A stretch of 64,000 bases of DNA from positions 29,142,501 through 29,206,500 of the forward strand of contig JAIVEN010000012.1 of NCBI GenBank assembly GCA_026686845.1, written 5' to 3'. The notes below the pieces were generated by a model, which was not told the DNA's origin, ran no database searches, and saw nothing but the letters and a program-made list of their open reading frames with translations. Shown one piece after another: positions 11,424-21,943 of the stretch (position 1 is the stretch's first letter; the number at the start of each line of letters is the position of its first letter). Origin of the DNA: Adenanthera pavonina. Lineage: Eukaryota; Streptophyta; Magnoliopsida; Fabales; Fabaceae. Both the position numbers and the translations under genes were made by a program.

Positions 11424-13648
11424 TGGGACAGATTAGATAAATTTAATAAAGGAAAGCCATATGTTGCAGGAGGCTTGTGCAATCTGAAAAATCTTTTAGG
11501 ATTGAGTCTTTCCTCCAACGAGTTTGAGGGGCAACTTCCTGCATGCCTCAGCAATTTGACATCTCTACGAGCACTTACTCTTCAAGACAATGGTTTTGAA
11601 GGAACCTTTCCTTCCTCACTGTTTCATACTTTGACGTCCCTAGCACTAATTTCCCTTTCCGATGACTATTTCAGTGGCTCATTTTCATTATCTTTGCTTG
11701 CCAACCACTCCAACCTTGAAACCTTTCACATTACATGCTCCAACACCAATCTCAAACTTGAAACTGAGAATCCCTCATTTCTCCCTTCCTTCCAATTGAG
11801 GTTTTTGAGCATCACCAACTGCAGTCTGAATGAAGCAAACAATAAAGAGATGCCCACCTTTCTTCTCCATCAATATGACTTGATGATCCTACAACTTGAC
11901 CACTTGAACATTTCAGGAACTTTCCCATCTTGGCTTTTAGCAAATAACACAAAATTAAGTTATTTCAATCTCACCCACAACTTGTTCACCAGTCCCTTAG
12001 AGCTCAATTCCACCTCAAAATTGCTTCAAATGCAATTTTTTGATATTTCCTCTAACCTCATTAAAGATGAAGTCCCTTCTCATATTGGCTTTATTTTTCC
12101 CAACTTGATTTCTCTGGACATGTCATCGAGTTCATTGCAAGGTTGTTTTCCAGCTTCAATAGGTGAAATGAGACAATTGAATGATCTTGACTTGTCAAAT
12201 AATAATTTATCTGGTTATTTTCCCCAAGAATTTGGTATGGGCAGTAATGACCTAAGGGTTTTGAAGTTGTCAAACAATAATTTGAGTGGCCCATGTTTGC
12301 CCATAGGATCAAATTTCATATATTTGTTGCTTCTGGATCTCAACAGCAATAACTTCATAGGAAAAGTTCCACATGAGTTCATTAATAGTTCAAAATTAAG
12401 AATGTTGGACTTAAGCGCCAACCAACTATTCGGTGAAATACCTAGTTGGATTGGAAACTTTCAACATTTGAGTTACCTCATTTTATTCAAAAATTCTTTG
12501 ACGGGTTCAATACCAAAAAGGTTCTGCAATTTAACTAGCCTTACATATCTAGACCTTTCTCAAAATGGATTCAATGGCACTTTGCCAAGCTGTCTGAATA
12601 TGCCATTGTTGAAGTACTTGCACTAGCAGAGTAACCATTTCATGGGACCCATACCTTATTCTTTGGCCAATTCCCCCCTGTTGTTGACTTTGGACTTGAT
12701 GGAGAACAAATTTTCAGGTCAAATTCCGAGATTGTTTAGTTTATTTTTTAATTTAAGGGTCCTCATCCTAAAAGACAACAGATTTGAAGGGTCTATTCCT
12801 AATTATTTATGTGAGCTCAAGAAGATAAGCATATTAGATCTTTCTCAAAATAACCTTCTGGGGGAATACCATATTGCTTGAATAACATCACATTTGGAAG
12901 GATGGATGCATTGGATGAAACCAATGTAGGTAATTTTGTTGTGTCCTGGGTTACAAGAACCGCACTTTATTTGATTGACCCTTCAACTGGTGAAGTTAAT
13001 ATAAGTGAAAGCAAAGAAGATGTTACGTTGCTTAAATACCAAGAAGTAGATTTCACATCAAAAAACAGGCATGAATCTTATAAAGGAAATATTTTAGACT
13101 TCATGTCTGGTCTAGATCTTTCAAACAATCAGCTGACAGGTGAAATCCCTTTGCAAATTGGATACTTGAGCACTATCCATACAGTAAATTTGTCAAACAA
13201 CAATCTGACAGGGCATATCCCAGAAACATTTTCCAACGTTAATCAGATTGAAAGTTTAGATCTTTCACACAACAAATTGACAGGCCACATTCCTGCACAG
13301 CTAACAGAGTTGTACTCCTTGTCTGTCTTCTCCGTGGCTTACAATAATCTATCTGGGATGACGCCTGACATGAAAAATCAATTTTCAACTTTTGAACCAA
13401 GCAGTTATGAAGGGAATCCTTTTCTCTGTGGTCCACCTTTGCAACAAAATTGCTCATCCATTGATAAGCCAGCAACAGGGAGAAACTTGCAACCTTATCA
13501 TTCAGAAGAAGATGAGTTCCGAGATGCCTTCTTATGGAGTTTTGCAGGAGCATTTGGTGTCTTTTTTGTTGGCTCCGTCATCTCTCTTTATTTCAACCCT
13601 TACTTGTTAGTGGTGAGTTGGAAGATAATTAACAAGTTATTTGTATGA

Positions 13649-14301
13649 GTAGAGAAGTAAGAAGAAAAGAAGCTTTACTTGATGAGATTATAATATATGA
13701 TCATGTAATTGATGGAGAACTGTGGAATTACAGTAATGAAAGACAAGCAGTTTAGTTTTTCTCATTATCGGAACAGAAATTATGCTGAGAAATTCAGCCT
13801 ATTATTTAGTCATACTCTGTTGTAAAACATTTTCTTGGACACATGACGTGACAATTGACTACACGATGAATAGTCTAATAATGAACTTATTAGAACAACT
13901 ATTTTTTCCCAATATTAAAACAACTATTTGTCCATGAATCATCTTTTTTGTACCTATTCCTCGTTTTTGTCTGGGGCATTGGGTATTGACAGGAGCGGCT
14001 GCGCTATAGTCCCTCCTTGCTTCTATACATACTTTTTGATTGATTAATGATATATTTCTTCATTCTCCCAAAAAAAAAAACAACTATTTTAATAGTAAGG
14101 TTGACAAAATTATAATGATACGTATTGATTAATTTTTCCACCTAGCTGTCTTCTATATTGTTTCTAATTATTTCTTTTGGTTTCAATCGGATTTTTTTTT
14201 TATAACAGAGGCCAAGTTGAATTGGATTTGAACCTATTGTTCTTAAGACAAACTATTTTCTTAATTAGTTCTTAGCTCGACAGCTAGCTACAATGATCAA
14301 G
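13649..14301. other. RLP 3' flank
   Basis: 3' flank of the RLP gene with likely polyadenylation signals ('aataat', 'aataaa'-like runs). Nothing coding is recognised. Confidence 0.4.
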
Positions 14302-14600
14302 CCAAACACATATTTCACCACTTCAAACTTAGATGCAAAAGTAGGAAATATGGACTTGGTTTTGTATCTGTCAACTGATATGCGATATAGAATGCCACTA
14401 ATGGTCATAGGCTGAAGCTCAATTGGGGAGGTATTCGCCCTTGAGTTTCGTACTTGGAGAAAATCAAGTAGAATGGGAATCATGATTTCGAAGATGGGGA
14501 GGTGGAGGGAAGAGGGTTCATGGGAGGAATTGTGGATATACACACTGAAGGAAACAGCACGTGGAATTTTGTAGTACAAAGCATTGTATTTTTGATGCAT
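14302..14600 (-). pseudogene. Relic of a small unknown gene, copy 2
   Basis: Matches copy 1 (1323-1649) at the DNA level over about 270 bases, in the same orientation and about 13 kb away. The shared start is 'caaacacatatttcaccact' and the shared end 'cactgaaggaaacagcac'. The minus-strand frame reads AVSFSVYIHNSSHEP and MIPILLDFLQVRNSRANTSP before the two copies fall out of frame. Family unknown. Confidence 0.35.
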
Positions 14601-14984
14601 TACACATGGCTGATTATAGTATTCTTATTCATTTCATCATGTCATTATTCAGTATGGATTGTTCGTTTGGGTAAATAGTCAGTTTATATCATTATTGTTC
14701 GTCTGTCAATTATACACTTTGATTGGTGATTGCTTGCTTTTAGAGGACGAGGTATTCAACGCATTGTAGCTTAAGAAACAACATGTGTCTGTTGATTTTA
14801 TTAAAACACAGTGTATAATTGGCAAAAAACCGAAGTCACAAAAGGAAGCATTCAAATTCGATGGCATGCATATATTACATAAGGAAGCTATCGCGTCAAT
14901 GGGCATGAGATTCATGGGATCACAGAGGAGAACAAATGGGAAGAAAGAAGAGATCTTCGTCAAATGGGCTTTACAGATGCTGAA

Positions 14985-15120
14985 CAAAAATGGGAAGAAG
15001 GAATCTCTTCAACCTCTCCTCTGTGCTGTCATCGAAGATGGAAAGGGGAAGAAGGAATCTTCAATTTCTCTTCTGTGTTGCTGAAGATGGAAGAGGGAAG
15101 AAGGAATTGGTCATTGTGTG
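14985..15120. repeat. Degenerate tandem repeat
   Basis: About two and a half units of roughly 50-60 bases built around 'gaagatggaaaggggaagaa', 'ggaatctt' and 'ctcttctgtg'. It lies within a 99-codon plus-strand frame (14785-15084) that shows no family resemblance; I do not call that frame a gene. Confidence 0.45.
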
Positions 15121-15617
15121 ATTGAACAAGGAAGAGGAAGACGGCACTGATATTGCCTCATCTAATTGGGGTAGGCCATAAGTGAAAAGGAGAAACTGAG
15201 GGTTGAGATTAAATTGGACTAATGGCTGCGATTAAAATGAATAAACGGTGTCGTTTTTTGATATTAGTGTCCAGATCTTATTAGTATTGGGTTTAACATC
15301 TATTCCTCCTCAATTTTTTCTAACTAAACTATTGTAATCTATCACACATGCTGGGCACCGCTCAACAAGAGATTTAGGTTGATTCATAGGAACTCACGCA
15401 AAGGCATAAATAGTTGAACCATCTTACTTTTTAAATTTTTTTTTCATTATGACATATTATTTATCTTTAAAGGTTTTCTTATTTTAAATATTGTTCTATA
15501 ATTTATTTATAAAAGTTAATAATTAGGCATTTTATAGGTTTCATATAAATACGTGTTGTATTTGGATATATTTATGAGATAGACATTGAAAAACAGATTT
15601 TTTTTTAAATTTTTTTA

Positions 15618-16319
15618 GGATATGTTTGGTTGGGGGGGGAATGGGGGGAAGGGAAAGCAAGAGAAGAGATTTTGCTCCTCTCCCTTTGTTTGGCAATCAA
15701 ATAATTAGAGGAGGAGAGGGAAAATGTTATTAAAATTTTCCCTCCTCTCCCCTTATCTATTTTTCCCCCAAATTAGGGTAATTTGGGGAAAACATGTATT
15801 ATTGTGTTCAATATGACCAAAATACCTTTCACTTTTTCATAACTCAACCACACAATATACTAGTCGGTCTTGTCGCGTCTCTTCTTGATCTTACTCAAAA
15901 AATATAAAATACCTTAGTGACATACATGCGTGAAGTCACGAACACATACAGACACATTCGTATATTAACATATATAAACATGATTAAAGTTGAGGGAAAA
16001 AAGAAGATACATACAATCATGGTTGAAGTTGAGAAAAAAAAGAGTATTTCCTTCTGATTAAAAACTTTGTCTAATATTTAAACAAAATTTTTTTTTAATA
16101 TAGAAAAAATATTAACTTAAATAAACTAAGAGTATAATAGTCAAATTATAATTATTTTGACTTCCTTCTCCTCCCAACCCAAACAAGGTAATATTAAAAT
16201 TCCTCCATTAAAATTCCTCATTTTCCCTTCAAACGAGGTAAAATTAAAATCTTTCCTTTTCCCTCCCCTTCCTTTTCCTCCATTAAAATCCCTTCCCTTC
16301 CTTTGAACCAAATATACCC
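15618..16319. mobile_element. TTA-flanked MITE, PIF/Harbinger-like
   Basis: A 0.7-kb non-coding element. The left end 'ggatatgtttggttgggggg' is the inverse of the right end 'ccttcctttgaaccaaatataccc', with two or three differences. Both ends are bordered by TTA, as in PIF/Harbinger insertions. The left arm is strongly G-rich and the right arm C-rich, with 'tttggcaatcaaa' and 'cctcccaacccaaac' as internal inverted motifs. No transposase frame is present, so it would have depended on an autonomous partner. Confidence 0.6.
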
Positions 16320-19300
16320 TTACACTTTATTTGCATTGTTTTATGTTTTATTTTTTAACCATGAATATTTTTGTGGGTCTATGGCAAAAGGACAATGATG
16401 TTAATTTTATTTGAGAAAGTCTACTTTTTTGTTTTAAATGTAATTTTTAAAAAAATACTTTACAGGAAAAACTCTAAGATAATTAATTTATTATTATAAG
16501 GGAAAACTAAATTCTATTATATATTTATTTTTTGGCCGAGCTGTTTTCTCCCCAACACAGCCAAACGGGGAGTCATAAACTGAAGATGCCATTTGAATGC
16601 ATTTGAGCTATTTATAAGAAAAAATACAGCTTTAGCTCTCTGAGTGTTAAAGAGTAAAGACTTCACGGCAGAAATTAAATTAGCCGGGGAAAAGAAAATC
16701 TGTGACAGAAAGCAACATTACAATGCTCTCAATTTCAAGAAAGGCCAAAGTGAAAATTAATTACTGCCACAATATACTTCAGTGCAAAATCTATACATTA
16801 CTAATTTATCTTGCAAGAAACTGTTATTCAGTAAATAAATGTAAAGTTTAATATAATTTAAAAAGATAAAAATAAATTTATATAATACTTTTATTTTATC
16901 ATATATTGTTAATACAGCGACAAAATCCCCTGTGACACAAGTAGTGTTATAGCATTAGACATGTCCAGCTTCCTTTTCCTTTGCATTGAATTCGTTTTAA
17001 GATTATCTCCTTCTTGAATTAGTTTTCAAGCTGTAAAATTGCATATTATTTTTTTTTAGGTATGAAAATTTTGGAGTCGTTTTTAATGCAACGATCTTCT
17101 ACAAAACAACTTTGTTTTTTAAAAAAAGGGCATGTTAATTTGGTCTTAATGGTGCTTGAAAGATTTCATCTTGGGGTTATGAGGTTTCTTCTACATATAT
17201 ATATATATATATATAATATATTCAGTTAAGAAACCCACTCTTCAAATCAATTAAGAGGCCCTCCAATCAACTCGTCTTCTTTGATCCGCAACAAGGAAAC
17301 CCACTCTAAACTTGATAGAGAGAGAATCCCTTTTTTCTCCCTTTTTCCCAGTTAAGGTTTTTTTAGTTTGTTGTCTGGACATGAAATTCTCAACGCTTGT
17401 AATTTGGAGTGGTTGGCAGGCAAAGAGAATGAAAGTGAGACACTGAAATGGTTGTCCTCAGGATATAATTTATAAACCAATGCAAACTGATTAATTACAT
17501 AACCCCAATATTCTCAAGGATGTCGGGATGTGAAAAAGTGAGGAAAGTAAAGTTCTTTCAAAAACATTATATTCAAAATTAAGTACATATAAATAAAAGT
17601 GTTCAAACTTAATCAAAACCGAGTCAAAGTGACACAAATTGATCAAAACCAAATCAAAAAAAGATCTATTTCAATTTTTATTCTAGAACTGACTCAATTT
17701 GATTTGATTCAGTTTTAAACATTCAAAACCTGAATCAAACTAAATCAAACCTACTATTTTTTTATTTTTAAATATAAATACTATATTTATTTAATGTATT
17801 TTTTTTATATTATCCATTAATATAAGTCTTTTAAGTAAAAAAGTTCATGAACATGATCTCAAAACATTTATTGGTCTAATAGAAAGAATATAGATAAGTG
17901 TATTGTTATATAATTAATTATGTGAATTTATTAATAAATAAATAAATATATAAAAAATAACAAATTTTACATAAAATATTCATATTTTAGTAGAATATTT
18001 AGATATAATTTGTGTTCATAAAATATCCATATAAAAATTATTTAATTTAATTTTCCAAGAAGATGATATTTTTAAAAAAAAATCAATTTAACATGATTCA
18101 AACTAAACCAAACCGAAGTTGGAACTGAACCAAAAACTATTAAAAGCAAAATCGAAAAAGTCCCAAGAAATATCAAACCGATTGATTTGATTTAGTTTAA
18201 TTTTTATCTAAAATTAAACTAAACTGAGCATATAAATACTAGGAATGCACAAAAACCGAGTTAATAGTTAATCCGATACTCAGTCTTTATGAGGTCAAGA
18301 GAAATCGGGTTAATCCAACCTATGAGATCGGGGTTGGCATAGTCTTAAAAAATATTAAAAAATAAAAAAATAAATTAATTTTATTTATTTACAAAACTAT
18401 AATTATATTCATTCCAAATATATTTCCTTAAAAATAATATTATAATAAGAAATAAAATTTATTAAAATTATAAATACTTAATATCATATATTATTTTTAA
18501 ACAATATTAAGAAATTAATTTAATGTTTTAAATAAAATTAAAAGATTATATTTTTAAAAATATTCACAATAATGATATAAGCAATTTATTATATATGATG
18601 TATCAAGACAAATATCATATAAAATTAATATTTATAAATTTTTAAATATATATAATTATATATATAGCAGGACCGAGTGAGATTGGGTTTGATCTTAACC
18701 CAGTATCCAACGTGATCTACTTTTCGGGGCTAACCAGATATACAAGATATGACAGATCTACCGAATTACCGGGTTAATTGAATGCCCCTAATAACACCCT
18801 TACATATTAATACTTATTCCTTCCTGTAATTTTTTCATAATAATATTGAACACACATTAAAACTACAATAATATATTAGACATACCACTGAACACTTACT
18901 TAATTGGTTAGGGAGTTATACCAGTTTAATTAGAGATCTTGAGTTTAAGCTTTAAGAATACAGTTGTATTAAATATTTGATAATAGAACTAGTTGCTTAA
19001 CTGACAAAACTTATTGTAAAACTTAATACATTCCTTTCTTATGTTGAACATTGATCTTTATATCAAGCTTGGAAAGCAAGGTTTTAATTTCGTTTTTAAC
19101 ATTAACTGCACAATAAAAAATCGTGAAGAATATTTGGCCTCCATATTGAACACGTGACAACAAATAAACTGAGTTATATCAAGTTTAAGTGAAATAATAA
19201 GAGGGGAAAACAAGTGTCAATGAGTCTTATCTCTCCGTATCTTTTTCTCTTTTCAATTGGTAAAGTAAAGAGATGATAATATGAAATTCTCAAGTATAAG

Positions 19301-19600
19301 TTAGCCTTTTTTATATGTATCCTTCTCTGTACTTCCCGTAAAGTATAATTAAAATCATGCTCAGAAACAAACACAAGCAAAATTAAATAAAAAATAAATT
19401 TTTAAATAAAAATGTCTTTATACCCTTAAAAAAATTAATTAAAAAATATAAGTATTATTATTTATTAAGTAATAAGTAATGATAAGTATAATGGATATTG
19501 CCTGTCTCAAGCAATTAATAGAATCCTTTTTGATTTTCTTCAAGATTACCAAACGAAGCCACACGGAAACAAAAAGCACTAAGGAAGGTTAGAAAGGGTG
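16320..19600. other. Intergenic, AT-rich repetitive DNA
   Basis: No gene seen. 17560-18240 is rich in repeated 'aaaccaaatcaaa'/'gatttgatttagtt' words that pair as inverse copies across about 500 bases. 18245-18800 carries 'gggttaatccaacc' and 'aacccagtatcc' words on either side of an AT-rich core. Both look like decayed non-autonomous repeats. A (TA)n tract lies at 17197-17216. Confidence 0.4.
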
Positions 19601-19715
19601 ATTCCTTCCCCGAATCTGCCTTCTCCGACATTATTTCACCGCTCAACCGCTCAACTTTCTGCAACGCGCTTTCACACTATTCGAACTTTCCATTAAGCCT
19701 CCTCATAGCCGCCCA

Positions 19716-19736
19716 CCAATCTATATATATATATAT
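19716..19736 (+). promoter_or_regulatory. CCAAT motif and TATA box of the CYSTM gene
   Basis: CCAAT at 19716-19720 is followed at once by a (TA)n tract from 19722, about 105-125 bases before the CYSTM start codon. The tract most likely serves as the TATA box. Confidence 0.5.
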
Positions 19737-19841
19737 GTAGCTTCTCAATCTCATGCAGATCCTCCATTCATTATCATCTCCATTTCGTCTCTGCCTCTCT
19801 GTTCATATAGTTCAGAATATCATCAACAACATTCGTTAACC

Positions 19842-20324
19842 ATGAACCATTACAATCAACAAGAACCTCCTGGTAAGTTTCTCTCCCAATTAGCTACACT
19901 ACTGCTATATGTATATCATTAAAGATGAAGAGTTTCTTTCTAAATGGGATTAACATTAATTAATGGTATTATGTTGAATTGCAGTGTCATATCCTTCCCC
20001 TGTGACTGCTTATCCACCACCGCCATCTGTGAGTGCTCCTCCACCAATGGGGTATCCCACCAAAGATACTGCTTCTGGGTACCCCCAACAAAATGGTCCA
20101 CAGCAAACCACAAGTAGGGGTGATGGCTTCTGGGAAGGATGGTAAGTTCATAACTCATAATCATAATCTCTGTTTTTAGTTTATGTTTGTGAGTTTTTTA
20201 ATTCCTTTTGCTTTCTTTCTTATTAAAACAGTGCCTAATCAGCTTTGTTCTGTCTGTTTGTTTTCTTATTAAATGCAGTTGTGCTGCTATATGCTGCTGC
20301 TGCGTCTTGGATTGCTGTTTTTGA
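19842..20324 (+). CDS. CYSTM (cysteine-rich transmembrane module) protein
   Basis: Three exons fit by phase: 19842-19872, 19985-20141 and 20279-20324, giving 77 residues. The start MNHYNQQEPP leads into a Pro/Gly/Tyr/Gln-rich stretch (VSYPSPVTAYPPPPSVSAPP). The conserved tail GFWEGCCAAICCCCVLDCCF ends exactly at the stop codon. This is the signature of the CYSTM family (WIH/PCC1-type). These are small tail-anchored plasma-membrane proteins linked to stress and pathogen responses; the cysteines are thought to pack in or beside the membrane. Length and three-exon layout are normal for the family. A decayed 5' copy lies at about 6.1 kb, on the far side of the RLP gene. Confidence 0.9.
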
Positions 20325-20399
20325 ATTTTGACTTCTGTTCGTTTGTTCTTGTTGTCCTTTTATATGATTTCTCTTACAATTTTTGTAGTTCTCAGAATA

Positions 20400-21560
20400 A
20401 TGTAAAGGAACTTGTTCCTTTCTAGCTTGTAATAAAATATACTTATTTTTCCTACATATCCTTGTGAACTGGATTCAGACTATGAAATTACCAAACTCGG
20501 ATCTGCTTTTTTTTTCGTGAGGAATTCAGAGGTGAAGAACAAGCAAAAAATGAAAAAGCACGCCTCAAAAAGGGTTGATTTTTTGCAATCAAATTGTCAG
20601 ACTCAGAAACTTGAGCTATACGTAGGACAATTGATGAAGTTAACGTGTCCCAAAATTATAGACTACAGAAAGCAAAAATTGTTGACGAATGAAGGCAGAA
20701 GCAAACTTGACCACGACAGATTTTGCGGGCAAGAAGCTTTATCCTATTTGAAATTAAAGTTTTTTTTTCTTATTATATACTTTCTTTTCTTTACTTAATG
20801 GAGTTTCATGAAAAGTCTACAATAAGAAAAGAAATAGCCTGTGCTTAACAAAATTGACATGAAAACACTAATGCTTTACAAACTTATAAATGTTTTTTTT
20901 TTACTTATGCCAAATGGAAAAATCACCTAATATGAGTGGTATTCAAGTGGTGAAATGTTATATTTATCTACATTTACATTAATTCATTTCTCACGGGGAT
21001 TAAATCCAACTATTGGTGAGGGAGTTTCATTCTTTTTCTTAAAAAGTAGATTTGGTATACATCTCTATCACATGCACTTTTTTTAAAAAAAATTATTTAA
21101 TTTAAATAGTTTATACTATATTATTTTTATTAAATTTAATTCTTTATTTCAAATAAAACATCACATAAAAATAATAATAATTCTTTTTGGTGCAATGCAT
21201 AAATATTAAAGTTGGCTTTGTCTCTCTCAATCAAATCTTTCCCATACACATATTTAAGAATCAAACCTAAAATATTATGTTTAAAAAATTCATCTATTTA
21301 CGACCTATATCAAACTTAGATAATAATAATAATCTCTTAACTATCAACTTATTAAAAACTAGAGTGAGTCTTTTGTATTGATATAGATTCTAAGATAAAA
21401 TGCAAATTTTACAATTTATAAATAGTATAATTTTATACTTTTTTTTACATGTTATATGATGATTATTAATATAAAATATAAAAAAAAGTACACTTAAAAT
21501 ATAAAAACTTCAGCAAGTCATAATATTCATAAACTATTTTGCAACAAGCAGGTATTTTTC
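20400..21560. other. Intergenic between CYSTM and SR45
   Basis: The first ~60 bases are the CYSTM 3' end ('aataaaat' near 20433). The remainder is AT-rich with unsupported reading frames, including one of 93 codons at 20517-20798 with no family likeness. Confidence 0.45.
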
Positions 21561-21590
21561 CTAATGACACCAGGGTAGGTAATTCTATGA

Positions 21591-21906
21591 GGCCCAATTA
21601 TATAAACTGGGCTACCGCTGCAAAATCGCTTGCTGCCTCTTATGCCCACTTCTGTCCAGCCTATGTCATGTGATAAATCTCATTCTGCGAATCGTACATG
21701 AAATTGGGCGGGTCACAGAACTGGACATCCGGGTTTTTTACCGAACGGAATCCGGTTTCACTGAAATTCGGTTTAAACCGGATCCAACGACCCACTCCAA
21801 ATAAAAAAAAATTTGGTGCCTCTTACTCAAAACAGTATGGGTATCGGGCTATTCCTTCTTTCTTATCTTCGATCCACTCCTCTGTCTCTCTCCTTTACTA
21901 GGGTTT
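21591..21906 (+). promoter_or_regulatory. SR45 promoter: site II motifs and telo-box
   Basis: Site II motifs occur as GGCCCA at 21591-21596 and TGGGCT at 21608-21613. A telo-box (TAGGGTTT) lies at 21899-21906, about 40 bases before the start codon. Site II plus telo-box pairs are typical of plant genes for ribosome and RNA machinery active in dividing cells. Confidence 0.5.
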
Positions 21907-21943
21907 ATTGAGGGGTTTCCACTTCTCTTGCTGTGCCCTAACA

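Larger units (their letters stand above)
7575..13648 (+). pseudogene. LRR receptor-like protein (RLP15/Cuscuta-receptor-1 type), disrupted
   Basis: Four exons fit by phase: 7575-7935, 9912-9992, 10729-10875 and 11470-13648. The product would be a cell-surface receptor of about 922 residues without a kinase. It has a hydrophobic N-terminus, then an LRR N-cap with paired Cys and the CTWEGVECD motif, then many plant-type LRRs (LxxLxLxxNxLxGxIP). An island (about 12882-13100) precedes the last LRRs, followed by the GNPFLCGPPLQ cap, an acidic stretch, one membrane span (FAGAFGVFFVGSVISLYF) and a short basic tail. Two lesions break it. Codon 12624-12626 is TAG where the LRR consensus wants Leu (TTG to TAG). 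A base is missing in the G run near 12860, after NNLLG, shifting the frame until the next segment (YCLNNITFG) resumes at about 12864. The N-terminal LRR array also looks short. All splice sites and the rest of the frame are intact, so inactivation is probably recent. Such proteins sense apoplastic ligands and signal through SOBIR1-type partners. Confidence 0.85.

Noticed and set aside
14785..15084. 99-codon plus-strand frame with Gly-Lys-Lys repeats
   Set aside because: Generated by a degenerate tandem repeat; no family likeness, promoter or conserved partner.
18880..19000. Possible tRNA-derived SINE ('cttaattggttaggga' as an A-box-like word)
   Set aside because: No convincing B box or cloverleaf and no defined ends; similarity to a tRNA promoter is too weak to call.
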